Part shown: one piece after another, positions 16,714 through 25,401 of the stretch
How positions within the stretch are numbered: position 1 is the stretch's first letter
How the letters are laid out: the number at the start of each line of letters is the position of its first letter
NCBI RefSeq assembly: GCF_000473145.1
Contig: NZ_KI421500.1
Location: 2,505,725-2,569,724, forward strand
DNA: 64,000 nucleotides
Source: Leisingera daeponensis DSM 23529
Lineage (GTDB): Bacteria > Pseudomonadota > Alphaproteobacteria > Rhodobacterales > Rhodobacteraceae
Direction of reading: 5' to 3'
Position numbers and translations under genes: made by a program
The notes under the pieces: model-generated
The model's database searches: none
Seen by the model: only the letters and a program-made list of their open reading frames with translations
What the model was told of the DNA's origin: nothing

Positions 16714-17642
16714 TGGCTGTTCTTCTCCTTGCTGAAGTGACCGACGGCGCGCTGTCGCTGGACGCAACCGCCAAAGCCGTTGCCGCTGCCTCCAAGCTGG
16801 GCGACGTGACCGTTCTGGCCGCTGGCGCCTCCGCTGCTGCGGCTGGCGAAGAAGCTGCCAAGATCGCAGGCGTTTCCAAAGTGCTGGTCGCCGAGGACGC
16901 ATCGCTGGGCCACCGCCTGGCGGAGCCGACCGCCGCGCTGATCGCGGGCCTGGCGTCAGACTATGAGCACATCGTTGCTCCGGCCACCACCGACGCCAAG
17001 AACGTTCTGCCGCGCGTCGCCGCGCTCTTGGACGTGATGGTGATCTCGGACGTGTCCGGTGTTGTCGACGGCAACACCTTCGAGCGCCCGATCTATGCCG
17101 GCAACGCGATCCAGACCGTGAAATCGAAGGACGCCAAGAAAGTCGTCTCCTTCCGCACCGCGTCCTTCGACGCCGCTGGCGAAGGCGGCTCGGCACCGGT
17201 TGAGACCATCTCTGCGGCGGAAAACCCCGGCCTGTCCGAGTGGATCGAAGACAAGGTTGCCGCAAGCGACCGCCCCGAGCTGACTTCGGCCGGTATCGTT
17301 GTCTCCGGCGGCCGTGGCGTTGGCTCCGAGGAAAACTTCAAACTGATTGAAAACCTGGCCGACAAGCTGGGCGCAGCCGTTGGCGCATCCCGCGCTGCCG
17401 TCGACTCGGGTTATGCCCCGAACGACTGGCAGGTGGGTCAGACCGGCAAGGTTGTCGCCCCGGACCTGTATGTCGCCGTCGGCATCTCCGGTGCGATCCA
17501 GCACCTGGCGGGCATGAAAGACTCCAAGGTCATCGTGGCGATCAACAAGGACGAAGAAGCACCGATCTTCCAGGTTGCGGACTTCGGCCTGGTTGCCGAC
17601 CTGTTCGACGCTGTTCCGGCGCTGACCGAAAAGCTGGGCTAA
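16713..17642 (+). CDS. etfA: Electron transfer flavoprotein alpha subunit
   Basis: The FAD-binding subunit of ETF, 309 aa. The N-terminal half resembles EtfB. The C-terminal FAD domain shows [49 protein letters not shown] and [22 protein letters not shown], the ETF-alpha signature. Translationally coupled to etfB and closed by a strong terminator. Likely electron donors in this window include the acyl-CoA dehydrogenase at 31098-32783. Confidence 0.97.
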   Translation: MAVLLLAEVTDGALSLDATAKAVAAASKLGDVTVLAAGASAAAAGEEAAKIAGVSKVLVAEDASLGHRLAEPTAALIAGLASDYEHIVAPATTDAKNVLPRVAALLDVMVISDVSGVVDGNTFERPIYAGNAIQTVKSKDAKKVVSFRTASFDAAGEGGSAPVETISAAENPGLSEWIEDKVAASDRPELTSAGIVVSGGRGVGSEENFKLIENLADKLGAAVGASRAAVDSGYAPNDWQVGQTGKVVAPDLYVAVGISGAIQHLAGMKDSKVIVAINKDEEAPIFQVADFGLVADLFDAVPALTEKLG

Positions 17643-17667
17643 GCCCCGCTGGATTGATAGAAAACGG

Positions 17668-17698
17668 AAAGGCCCGCCAAATGGCGGGCCTTTTTTTT
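17668..17698 (+). terminator. Intrinsic terminator of etfBA
   Basis: An 11-bp stem (17668-17678 with 17683-17693), loop AAAT, continuing into a run of T to 17698. It lies 26 nt after the etfA stop. Confidence 0.93.
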
Positions 17699-17715
17699 CG
17701 ATCCTCACCTAGGTG

Positions 17716-18540
17716 CTATTTCCGCGGAAGCATCGGTTCCAGGCAGCCGGCCAGTGCATCGGCGATTCGCAGATGCTCTTTCGGCCCGATCATGTGGCGT
17801 GCTGCCGGCAGCTCCATCTGGCCGAACACCATGCCGGCAATATCGCGCGCGGCTGCCGCGGATTCGGCCCGGAACTCCAGGATCCCCTGCACCTTGGGGC
17901 GCAAGGCATCCGCCATCGCGCGGTCCACCAGAACCGGCTCATCCGGGAAACCGGAATCCGCCTCCAGATGATAGCGCAGCCACAGCAGCAGCACGCGGCC
18001 CCCCAGCGCGTCGATCAGCGCGCTCATCCGTTCGATCCAGCTGCGCTGCAGCTGTTCGCGCACCTGTTCGAACCGCTGGCCGGAGATGTCCCGCAGGGTG
18101 CAGAGCAGATGTTTGTTGAAGTGGAATTCGGTGAAATCCACCTCCGGATAGAGCGCCTTGAGCGCGGGCTGCGCCTGCAAGAAGCGGTCATTGCGGCGCG
18201 GATGCACCCGGTAATAAGGGTTCGAGATATTTTGCGCGCCCAGCATTTGCAGCACCGAGACCTGCGCGCCCCTGGCGATGCCGGTCAGGGTCTCATCCTG
18301 CGCGAAACTGTCCAGCCCGGCATTCACGCTGCCCAGGTTGATGCAATCCACGCCCAGCCGGCCTTGCAAGGAGTCGACAAAGGGAAATTCAACGAATCGC
18401 CCGTAAACTTCGGTTCCGCCTAGAAAAGCGACGTAAGGCTCGGCCAAGGACCGTTGCGGCCCCCGCACCAGCAGCCGGGAATCCCCATATCTGCATGGTT
18501 CCCCCGAAAGCGCCCCCGCGCTTTTGAGTTCATAGCTCAT
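17716..18540 (-). CDS. Conserved hypothetical protein (DUF6473-like, tentative)
   Basis: 274 aa, no signal peptide or membrane segment evident. It has an early VAFLGGTEVYGRFVEFPFVD block, then GVDCINLGSVNAGLDSF and a later LLWLRYHLEADSGFPDEPVLVD. The GGTEVYG...NLGSVNAGLD pattern recalls SGNH/sulfotransferase-like folds found in Rhodobacteraceae DUF6473 proteins, but I cannot name a catalytic set. It converges on etfA, with the etf terminator between them, and is divergent from the hbd-type gene. Confidence 0.6.
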   Translation of the reverse strand: MSYELKSAGALSGEPCRYGDSRLLVRGPQRSLAEPYVAFLGGTEVYGRFVEFPFVDSLQGRLGVDCINLGSVNAGLDSFAQDETLTGIARGAQVSVLQMLGAQNISNPYYRVHPRRNDRFLQAQPALKALYPEVDFTEFHFNKHLLCTLRDISGQRFEQVREQLQRSWIERMSALIDALGGRVLLLWLRYHLEADSGFPDEPVLVDRAMADALRPKVQGILEFRAESAAAARDIAGMVFGQMELPAARHMIGPKEHLRIADALAGCLEPMLPRK

Positions 18541-18693
18541 TTCACCACCAATTTTTCACCCGAGACTCACTCTGAAGGCGAACCATTGCAATTTCCCTAA
18601 AGTGAGAATTTGCCTCAAATCCGCCCAAGCTGCTCTTGTGCCCGCCCTTCCCCGGCCAGTAAGGTTGCGGCAGATATTTCGGGAGCCTGAGGC

Positions 18694-19569
18694 ATGGGAA
18701 TTCAGAAGGTTGGTGTGATCGGCGCCGGGCAGATGGGCAATGGCATTGCCCACGTCATGGCGCTTGCCGGGTACGATGTTGTGCTGAACGACGTCAGCCA
18801 GCAGGCGCTGGACAGCGCGCTGAGCCTGATCCACAAGAATATGGAGCGCCAGGCCGGCAAGGGAAAGATCTCTGAAGCGGACATGAAAGCGGCGCTTGCC
18901 CGCATTCAGCCGTCGCTGAAGCTGGCCGATGTCGGCGCCACCGATCTGGTGATCGAGGCCGCCACCGAGCGCGAGACCGTGAAGCAGGCCATTTTCGAAG
19001 ACCTGCAGCCGTATCTGATGCCGCATACGATTCTGACATCCAACACGTCGTCCATCTCGATCACCCGCCTGGCCAGCCGCACCGACCGCCCCGAGCGGTT
19101 CATGGGGTTCCATTTCATGAACCCGGTTCCGGTCATGCAGCTGGTGGAGCTGATCCGCGGCATTGCCACCGATGAGCCGACCTTCAGCGCCTGCCAGGAA
19201 GTGGTGGCGCGGCTGGGCAAGACCTCGGCCAGCGCAGAGGATTTCCCTGCCTTCATCGTCAACCGCATTCTGATGCCGATGATCAACGAGGCGGTCTATA
19301 CGCTCTACGAGGGGGTCGGCTCCGTCAAATCGATTGATGAGTCGATGAAGCTGGGCGCCAACCATCCGATGGGGCCGCTGGAGCTGGCGGATTTCATCGG
19401 CCTGGATACCTGTCTGGCGATCATGAACGTGCTGCACGACGGGCTGGCGGACACCAAATACCGCCCCTGCCCGCTGCTGACCAAATACGTTGAGGCCGGC
19501 TGGCTGGGCCGCAAGACCCAGCGCGGCTTCTACGACTACCGTGGTGAAACCCCGGTGCCGACGCGCTGA
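18694..19569 (+). CDS. 3-hydroxybutyryl-CoA dehydrogenase
   Basis: Oxidises 3-hydroxybutyryl-CoA to acetoacetyl-CoA (or the reverse) with NAD(P). 291 aa, the normal length of the single-function enzyme. Rossmann VGVIGAGQMGNGIAHVMALAGY (first residues), ATERETVKQAIF, SNTSSISITRLAS, the signature FMGFHFMNPVPVMQLVELI, and the C-terminal helical domain with DxxMKLGANHPMGPLELADFIGLD. Electron transfer genes (etfBA) lie about 1 kb upstream. In this group it may serve beta-oxidation, polyhydroxybutyrate or acetyl-CoA assimilation. Confidence 0.92.
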   Translation: MGIQKVGVIGAGQMGNGIAHVMALAGYDVVLNDVSQQALDSALSLIHKNMERQAGKGKISEADMKAALARIQPSLKLADVGATDLVIEAATERETVKQAIFEDLQPYLMPHTILTSNTSSISITRLASRTDRPERFMGFHFMNPVPVMQLVELIRGIATDEPTFSACQEVVARLGKTSASAEDFPAFIVNRILMPMINEAVYTLYEGVGSVKSIDESMKLGANHPMGPLELADFIGLDTCLAIMNVLHDGLADTKYRPCPLLTKYVEAGWLGRKTQRGFYDYRGETPVPTR

Positions 19570-19580
19570 TCCTGAGCGGC

Positions 19581-19652
19581 GGGAGGGGGCGCGCCCCCCT
19601 CTTGGCCTCGCGGCCAGTTCACCTCCGGGATATTTCCAGCCAGAAGAAGAAG
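19581..19652. repeat. Composite roseobacter-type intergenic element
   Basis: Two parts behind the 3-hydroxybutyryl-CoA dehydrogenase gene: a GC palindrome GGGGGCGCGCCCCC (19585-19598), then CCTCCGGGATATTTCCAGCC and an AGAAGAAGAAG tail (19622-19652). The second part resembles the element at 35424-35457. I recall similar strings ending many roseobacter genes, but this could not be checked here. Confidence 0.45.
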
Positions 19653-19662
19653 TGGGGCCTGA

Positions 19663-20556
19663 TCAGCCGCCTTTGCCGAGGCTGAGCGTATGCTCGCGCA
19701 GCCAGGCCATGAAGCCGCGCGGGTCGCTGTGCAGCTTTTCCATCTGCGCGTCCGTCAGCGGCTTGCCGACCACCGGCGCCTGAGGCTTGTTGCAGGAGCG
19801 CACGATTTCATGCAGCAGGAGGCCCTGGCGCAGGATCGGCGAGATCTGGCAGGCGATCTGATACCAGCGCGAGTTCGAGCCCGGGAAATAGATCGGAACC
19901 ACCCGGGCGCCGGAGCGGCGGATCAGCTGGGCGGTGAAGACGTTCCATTCGCGCTCAATCGCGGGGCCGAACCAGCTGTCCGACGACATCACCACGCCCG
20001 AGGGGAACAGCGCCACCGCGCCGCCTTCCTTGAGGAAGGCCATGGTCTTGGCCCGCATATCGACCATCTTGCGCTGCGCTTCGGGGTCATGCGGGAAGGG
20101 CACCGGGATCATGAAGGAGGTCGCGGCCTCGTCCAGGCCGGTCAGCACCGAGCGGGTCAGGATGCGGTAGTCGAGGCGGCGGCGGCCAATGAGATCGGCA
20201 AAGATCATGCCATCGACCATGCCGTGCGGGTGGTTGGCAACGATCACCACCGGCCCCTCGGCGGGGATATTGTCGATCTGCTCCTGCGGCGTCTCCAGGC
20301 CGATGCCCATGGTGTTGAGCGCCCCGCGCCAGAACTTCTGGCCGCGGTATTCGGCGTTGTTTTTCTCGAACTTGTTGACCATGCGCAGGATCGTCAGCTT
20401 GCCGGTCAGCCATTCCATGGTCTTGATCGCCAAGGAGGTCCAGCGGTCGTCAAAGGAGTTGGCATAGGTCAGAGTGCGGCGGTCATAGACCTCGCCCGTC
20501 TGCTCAGCGGTCTCCGATGCGATGCCGGTATTCCTGTCGTGTGCGGTATCCGCCAA
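19663..20556 (-). CDS. Lysophospholipid acyltransferase family protein (PlsC-like)
   Basis: 297 aa. The acyltransferase box NHPHGMVDGM (NHx4D type, about 130-139) and the later FLKEGGAVALFPSGVVMSS (substrate/Gly-rich block) mark a glycerolipid acyltransferase of the LPLAT superfamily. The sequence between them, RRLDYRILTRSVLTGL, fits the family. It could make phosphatidic acid or ornithine lipids; the substrate is unknown. It lies downstream of the HPr gene on the same strand, about 30 bp away, and may share its transcript. Confidence 0.8.
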   Translation of the reverse strand: MADTAHDRNTGIASETAEQTGEVYDRRTLTYANSFDDRWTSLAIKTMEWLTGKLTILRMVNKFEKNNAEYRGQKFWRGALNTMGIGLETPQEQIDNIPAEGPVVIVANHPHGMVDGMIFADLIGRRRLDYRILTRSVLTGLDEAATSFMIPVPFPHDPEAQRKMVDMRAKTMAFLKEGGAVALFPSGVVMSSDSWFGPAIEREWNVFTAQLIRRSGARVVPIYFPGSNSRWYQIACQISPILRQGLLLHEIVRSCNKPQAPVVGKPLTDAQMEKLHSDPRGFMAWLREHTLSLGKGG

Positions 20557-20588
20557 TGTGTTCTTCCCGTTCCGCTGCCGGCGCGGGC

Positions 20589-20858
20589 CTAGTAGCCCTC
20601 GCCGAACTTGTCGGCCACCAGGGCCTCCAGCGCATGCGCCAGCGCATCAGCATCGGGCCCCGAAGTCTCGACGTCAATAGTCGTTCCTTTCGAGGCTGCC
20701 AACATCAAAAGGCCCATAATGCTGTCACCGGAGGCGGACAGCCCGTCCTTGATCACCTCAGCAGAGGCGTCAAACCCTTCGACCACCTCTACCAGCTTGG
20801 CCGAGGCGCGGGCGTGCAGCCCTTTTTCGTTGATGATTTTCAGCGTCTTCAGAGCCAT
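20589..20858 (-). CDS. ptsH: Phosphocarrier protein HPr
   Basis: The small phosphotransfer protein of the PTS, 89 aa. The EI-dependent site His15 in GLHARAS and the regulatory Ser46 in SGDSIMGLLML are both present; Ser46 is the target of HPr kinase, encoded in the same cluster. Its ATG directly follows the stop of the EIIA gene (TAAATG), so the two are translationally coupled. No sugar-specific EIIB/EIIC permease is in the window. Confidence 0.95.
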   Translation of the reverse strand: MALKTLKIINEKGLHARASAKLVEVVEGFDASAEVIKDGLSASGDSIMGLLMLAASKGTTIDVETSGPDADALAHALEALVADKFGEGY

Positions 20859-21266
20859 TTAATGTGCCTGCTCCCCGTCAGGGTTTACGTTTTGGGCGTT
20901 AATATACTTGCGCCCGGCCTCCATGGCCTGCCGGGCCGCGTCGGCCACCGGCAAGTGGCGGGATTTCGCCAGCTTGATCAGCATCGGAAGGTTGGCCCCA
21001 TAGAGAATGCGGCGGTCGGGCGGTGCGCAGGCCTTGAGGCTGAGGTTGGAGGGCGACCCGCCGAACAGGTCCGTCACCACCACAACCCCGCCGCCGGTGT
21101 CGACCTCATTGGCGGCAGCGCAAATCTCGTCCTGCTTGGCCGCCCGGTCGTCATCGGGGCCGATGGCAATGGCCACCAGGCTGGGCTGCGGACCCACAAC
21201 GTGTTCCACCGCGGCGAGGTACTCCTTCGCCAGCCCGCCATGCGCAACGATCACAATCCCGATCAA
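20859..21266 (-). CDS. PTS EIIA component, mannose/fructose type
   Basis: 135-aa soluble IIA domain with the phospho-acceptor His9 in VIVAHGGLAKEYL, and GVVVVTDLFGGSPSNLSL, which is the Man-family signature. Together with HPr it forms an incomplete, probably regulatory PTS, as in other alphaproteobacteria. Its start overlaps the rapZ stop by four bases and its stop abuts ptsH. Confidence 0.92.
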   Translation of the reverse strand: MIGIVIVAHGGLAKEYLAAVEHVVGPQPSLVAIAIGPDDDRAAKQDEICAAANEVDTGGGVVVVTDLFGGSPSNLSLKACAPPDRRILYGANLPMLIKLAKSRHLPVADAARQAMEAGRKYINAQNVNPDGEQAH

Positions 21267-22153
21267 CCCGGCCTCTCACTTTGTTGCTGGCCTTGCAGCT
21301 CGCGGTGTCTAATTGACACTTGCTGGCCGTCTTCTGCAAGGGCCTTCGCCAGGGTTTCCGCCATCGTCACCGATCTGTGCTGGCCGCCGGTGCATCCGAA
21401 GGCGATGGAGAGATGCGACTTGCCTTCGTGGCGGTAGGCGGGCAGCAGCAGCCGGGTCAGGTCCAGCACCCGGGTGAAAAACGGCTCGTACAAGGGGTCT
21501 GCCTTGACGTAGTCCTGAACCGCGCGGTCCTCGCCGCTCAGCCGCCGCAAGGCCGGCTCCCAGTAGGGGTTGGCCAGGAACCGGCAGTCGAACACCATGT
21601 CAATGCCGTGCGGCATGCCGCGCTTGTAGGAGAAGCTCTGCACAGACAGCGCCAGCGCCCTGCCCTCCGGCGCGAACCAGCGCTCGATCTCCGCCTTCAG
21701 CTGGTGGACGTTCATCTCCGATGTATCCAGGAGGATGTCGGCCCGGTCCCGGATCGGCCCCATCAGGTCGAGTTCGCGGCGCACGCCTTCGCCTGGAGAT
21801 TCGGCAGGTGCCAGCGGGTGGCGGCGGCGGGTTTCCGAATAGCGGCGCAGCAGCACGTCCGGCTGTGCGTCGAGGTAGAGCACTGTCAGCTCCAGCTCGC
21901 CGCGGCCGGCCAGCATGTCGATCACATCCAACAGAGCGCGAGGCGAGAAGTCCCGGTTGCGGCTGTCCAGCCCCAGCGCCATCGGTCGCGGCGCAGCAGC
22001 GGCGCCGAACAGCCCGGGCAGAAGCCGCAGTGGCAGGTTGTCGATCGCCTCGAAGCCGAGATCCTCCAGCACGTTGATTGCCGTGGTCCGGCCCGCGCCG
22101 GAGGGACCGGTGACCAGAACCGCCGGCACCGCCTGTTTCATGGGCTCAGGCAT
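21263..22153 (-). CDS. rapZ: RNase adapter protein RapZ (P-loop nucleotide-binding)
   Basis: 296 aa. In E. coli RapZ directs RNase E to small RNAs controlling glucosamine-6-phosphate synthase; in alphaproteobacteria the role is less clear. Walker A is GPSGAGRTT (16-24), with Arg22 where Lys is usual. DNLPLRLLPGL, LDSRNRDF, VLYLDAQPDVLLRRYSETRRRHPL and the C-terminal IAFGCTGGQHRSV match the family. An alternative ATG four codons in is possible. It overlaps hprK by eight bases and EIIA by four, inside the PTS cluster. Confidence 0.93.
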   Translation of the reverse strand: MPEPMKQAVPAVLVTGPSGAGRTTAINVLEDLGFEAIDNLPLRLLPGLFGAAAAPRPMALGLDSRNRDFSPRALLDVIDMLAGRGELELTVLYLDAQPDVLLRRYSETRRRHPLAPAESPGEGVRRELDLMGPIRDRADILLDTSEMNVHQLKAEIERWFAPEGRALALSVQSFSYKRGMPHGIDMVFDCRFLANPYWEPALRRLSGEDRAVQDYVKADPLYEPFFTRVLDLTRLLLPAYRHEGKSHLSIAFGCTGGQHRSVTMAETLAKALAEDGQQVSIRHRELQGQQQSERPG

Positions 22154-22583
22154 CCGGGTCCAATGCTCCGCATCTGAGGTACTGCATCAGGGCCGGGGCG
22201 AAATGAGCGCCGTCCACCCGTCTGAGCCGGGCCACCTCCTGCCCCAGCAGGCGGGTTGTGCGGCGCACCGGCAGGCGTTCGGTTTCCGTTTCGTCGAGGT
22301 CCACAAGCGCCGCCACCGGCACCGGGCTGCGGATCTGCGCGTGCAGCAGCCCCATATAACGTGCCTCGATCAGCCCGCGGATCGGTTCCGGCGCGCTGGC
22401 GACCAGCCGGCCGTCCAGAAGCTGGACCTGCACCCGGTCATCCGCCACCAGCTGGGCGCCGAAGGCCATCAGCTGCAGCGCCAGCGCCGACTTGCCCTGG
22501 CCGGAGGTACCGGTGATCAAAAGCCCCCGCCCCTCCAGCGCGACGCAGGAGGCATGCAGGATGAGGCTTTCGGGTTCTGGCAT
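22146..22583 (-). CDS. hprK: HPr kinase/phosphorylase, short alphaproteobacterial form
   Basis: 145 aa, about half the length of the Firmicutes enzyme because the N-terminal domain is absent, as is usual in alphaproteobacteria. The P-loop ITGTSGQGKSALALQL (about 23-38), the metal/catalytic LVADDRV block and IRGLIEARYMGLL are retained. It should phosphorylate Ser46 of the HPr encoded three genes downstream. Followed by rapZ with an 8-bp overlap and preceded by chvG with a 3-bp gap. Confidence 0.92.
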   Translation of the reverse strand: MPEPESLILHASCVALEGRGLLITGTSGQGKSALALQLMAFGAQLVADDRVQVQLLDGRLVASAPEPIRGLIEARYMGLLHAQIRSPVPVAALVDLDETETERLPVRRTTRLLGQEVARLRRVDGAHFAPALMQYLRCGALDPDA

Positions 22584-22586
22584 GGC

Positions 22587-24302
22587 TTACACCGGAAGAC
22601 CGACCACGAACCGCGCGCCCAGGGGTTCGGAAGTGACATCGGCCTCAGTCGGGCGGATGTTTTCGGCCCAGATCACGCCGCCGTGCGCCTCCACGATCTG
22701 CTTGGAGATCGCCAGCCCAAGGCCGGAGTTGTTGCCGAAATGCTCCATCGGGCGCTGCGAGTAGAAGCGTTTGAAGATCTTGGACAGCGCCTGATCCGGG
22801 ATGCCGGGGCCGGTGTCCTCGACCACCACCAGCACCCGGTTGGCGCGGCGCCGCGCCCAGACGCGGATGGCGTCGCCTTCTTCGCAGAAGGAGATCGCGT
22901 TGGTGATCAGGTTGACAAAGACCTGCGCCAGCCGGGCCTCCAGCCCTTGCAGCATAATCGGCTGGGCCGGCAGGTCGGTGATATAGTCGATCCCCTTGGC
23001 GCGGGCGTCCTCGCCCAAATACTGGTTCAGATTGCCCAGCATGGCCAGCAGGTCGAACTCCTCTTCCTCCTCCTTGACCAGCTCGGCGTCGAGCCGCGAG
23101 GCATTGGAGATGTCGCTGACCAGCCGGTCCAGGCGGCGCACGTCATGTTCGATCACATCCATCAGCTTCTCGCGCTGATCGTCGCGCTTCACCATGCGCA
23201 GGGTGCCGACGGCCGACTGCAAACTCGCCAGCGGGTTCTTGATTTCATGCGCCACATCAGCAGCAAACTGTTCGTTGCTGTCGATGCGGGAATACAGCGC
23301 CTTGACCATGCCGCGCAAAGCCCGGCTGAGGCGTCCGATCTCATCCGGGCGGGCGGAGAGGTCGGGAATGCGGATCCGGCCCGTGCCGGATTTGCGGCTG
23401 CCGCGCTCGCGGCCCAGTTCAGCGGCCTCGGCCAGGTCGGCCAGCGGATTGGCGATGGTGGAGGCCAGCACCAGGCTGAGGCCGACCGAGACCAGCAGGG
23501 CGACAACGAACATCTGCAGCACCCGCTCCTGCTCGCCGCGCACCAGCGCGTCCACTTCGCCGGTGGGCGAGGTCAGGGCAATCACGCCGACGGCCGCCCC
23601 GTTGTGGAGGATCGGTGTCGCGGCTGAAATCACCCGGCTGCCTGTGGTGTCGACCACGGTTTCTACCCCGGTGCCGCCGTTCATCGCCTGGTCGACCAGG
23701 CCGCCCAGCCGCTGCTCCAGCGACGGGCCGGGGCCGCCCGGGCCGCCAGCAGTCGCGCTGCCGCCGCCGGCAATGCCCCAGAGGGCAGACAGCATATCGC
23801 TGATCACCGTCCTGCTGGTGCCGCTGTCATTCAGCACATTCAGGACGTCGCTGCGGTCGACCCCCTTGACGCTGGAAATCAGATTGCCGGTGGTGTCGAA
23901 AACAAAGGCCTCGACGCCGCCGCGCAGGCTGAGACGCGCCAGTGTGTCCTCGGCCTGGATGCCATCGCCGGCCGCAAAGCTGACCGATCCCGCAGCCGGC
24001 ATTTCCGCCTCGAACACGTCGGCGGCCAGCATCGCCTCAGAGACCAGCGCGCCGGCACGCTGCTGCACCAGGCTTTGGCGCGAGGAATTCAGATAGAGGA
24101 TGCCAGAGACCAGAATGATCAGCGCAATCAGGTTGAAAGTGATGATCTTGCGGGTGAGCGGCGAGCCTTTGAGCGACAGCAGCCCGCGGCGCGCGCGGCT
24201 GACCTGCATTTCCCGCGTGACGGATTGCTCGGGGGTGACCCAATCCTCCCCCAAGACCACATCGCCGCCCTGCTGGCGTTGCACTATGCTGGTATCGCGC
24301 AT
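22587..24302 (-). CDS. chvG: Sensor histidine kinase ChvG
   Basis: 571-aa membrane kinase. Two transmembrane helices (about 53-72 and 262-283) frame a periplasmic sensor domain that has a Gly/Pro-rich insert near 178-195. A HAMP segment follows, then HisKA with the phospho-acceptor His352 (FAADVAHEIKNPLASLQSA) and an HATPase domain with NLITNAISFC, VEDTGPGIPDQAL and NSGLGLAISKQIVEAHGG. In rhizobia and Agrobacterium ChvG senses acid or envelope stress and controls ChvI. It lies 50 bp from chvI on the same strand. Confidence 0.93.
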   Translation of the reverse strand: MRDTSIVQRQQGGDVVLGEDWVTPEQSVTREMQVSRARRGLLSLKGSPLTRKIITFNLIALIILVSGILYLNSSRQSLVQQRAGALVSEAMLAADVFEAEMPAAGSVSFAAGDGIQAEDTLARLSLRGGVEAFVFDTTGNLISSVKGVDRSDVLNVLNDSGTSRTVISDMLSALWGIAGGGSATAGGPGGPGPSLEQRLGGLVDQAMNGGTGVETVVDTTGSRVISAATPILHNGAAVGVIALTSPTGEVDALVRGEQERVLQMFVVALLVSVGLSLVLASTIANPLADLAEAAELGRERGSRKSGTGRIRIPDLSARPDEIGRLSRALRGMVKALYSRIDSNEQFAADVAHEIKNPLASLQSAVGTLRMVKRDDQREKLMDVIEHDVRRLDRLVSDISNASRLDAELVKEEEEEFDLLAMLGNLNQYLGEDARAKGIDYITDLPAQPIMLQGLEARLAQVFVNLITNAISFCEEGDAIRVWARRRANRVLVVVEDTGPGIPDQALSKIFKRFYSQRPMEHFGNNSGLGLAISKQIVEAHGGVIWAENIRPTEADVTSEPLGARFVVGLPV

Positions 24303-24352
24303 GCGCGCCCACTCCTCCGGCCGGGGGCTTGCGCCCCGCTCAAACGTGCCGC

Positions 24353-25057
24353 CTATTCTTCATTATAACGGTAACCGATTCCATAAAGAGTTTCGATTGC
24401 CGCAAATTCCGGATCCGCGCTGCGCATCTTCTTCCGCAGACGCTTGATATGGCTGTCAATGGTGCGGTCGTCCACATAGACCTGGTCATCATAGGCCACG
24501 TCCATCAGCTGGTCGCGGCTTTTGACAAAACCGGGCCGCTGGGCCAGCGCCTGCAGCAGCAGGAATTCGGTCACCGTCAGCGACACATCCTTGCCCTTCC
24601 AGCTGACCGCGTGGCGCAGCGGGTCCATCCGCAGATTGCCCCGCTCCATCACCTTGGTCTCTGGGCTGCTGGTGCCGGCGGCATCGCTGCTGATCGCCTC
24701 CTGGCGGCGCAACAGCGCCCGGATCCGCTCCACAAGAAGCCGCTGCGAGAAGGGTTTCTTGACATAGTCGTCAGCACCCATCCGCAATCCCAGCACCTCG
24801 TCGATCTCGTCGTCCTTGGAGGTCAGGAAGATCACCGGCATCTGGGTTTTCTGGCGTAGCCGCTGCAGCAGGTCCATGCCATCCATGCGCGGCATCTTGA
24901 TGTCCAGCACGGCCATATCAGGCAGCTTCTTGTTGAACGCATCCAACGCCGCCTGGCCGTCATTATAGGTTTCGACCTCAAAGCCTTCGGCCTCAAGCGT
25001 CATGGAAACCGATGTCAGGATGTTCCTGTCATCGTCAACCAAAGCAATCTTTGACAT
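24353..25057 (-). CDS. chvI: Response regulator ChvI
   Basis: OmpR-family DNA-binding regulator, 234 aa. The receiver domain has the phospho-Asp52 in [13 protein letters not shown], with the acidic patch VDDD near residue 8 and [11 protein letters not shown] carrying the conserved Thr and Lys. The winged-helix domain (about 135-232) has [17 protein letters not shown] and [15 protein letters not shown]. Partner of ChvG encoded downstream. Divergent from pckA, whose expression ChvI is known to influence in rhizobia. Confidence 0.94.
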   Translation of the reverse strand: MSKIALVDDDRNILTSVSMTLEAEGFEVETYNDGQAALDAFNKKLPDMAVLDIKMPRMDGMDLLQRLRQKTQMPVIFLTSKDDEIDEVLGLRMGADDYVKKPFSQRLLVERIRALLRRQEAISSDAAGTSSPETKVMERGNLRMDPLRHAVSWKGKDVSLTVTEFLLLQALAQRPGFVKSRDQLMDVAYDDQVYVDDRTIDSHIKRLRKKMRSADPEFAAIETLYGIGYRYNEE

Positions 25058-25401
25058 TGGAATTGCCCCTAATCTGCTCTGTTCTCTGTTTTGTTTTAGC
25101 CACTTTCATCGCCGTTCTGATGCGCCGAATCAATCCCATTTGAGGAATCGCGGCGATCTTTGGGCTCTATTGGGGCAAAAATACCTTAGCGTCTGCTGAA
25201 CAAGCGGGCGCTTTTCCCGATTGCAAATAATGGTTGCGCTAAACATCGCCTTGGTGGCGCTAACTAGGGTAAGCCGGTCTGTTCACCGCCTAAAACGCCA
25301 TGTTAAGACCGCGCCACCGGCAGCGATGCCGTTTTCTATTGCCCCAATGGCGCAGCCGCGCAGCCTGCGTGCCGCCCGCGCCGCCACAGGAGAAAAAACG
25401 C
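25058..25401. promoter_or_regulatory. Divergent chvI-pckA control region
   Basis: 344 bp between two divergent starts, so it must hold both promoters. It is AT-richer than the flanking genes. AGGAGA at 25388-25393 is the pckA ribosome binding site. A pair of 11-bp direct repeats is listed separately. I could not fix a convincing -35/-10 pair for either side. Confidence 0.6.
25232..25263. promoter_or_regulatory. Direct repeat pair, candidate operator upstream of pckA
   Basis: GGTTGCGCTAA (25232-25242) and GGTGGCGCTAA (25253-25263) differ by one base and start exactly 21 bp apart (two helical turns). This layout is common for OmpR-type regulators and is placed about 140-170 bp before pckA. ChvI is the obvious candidate binder, but this is inference. 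Confidence 0.5.
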
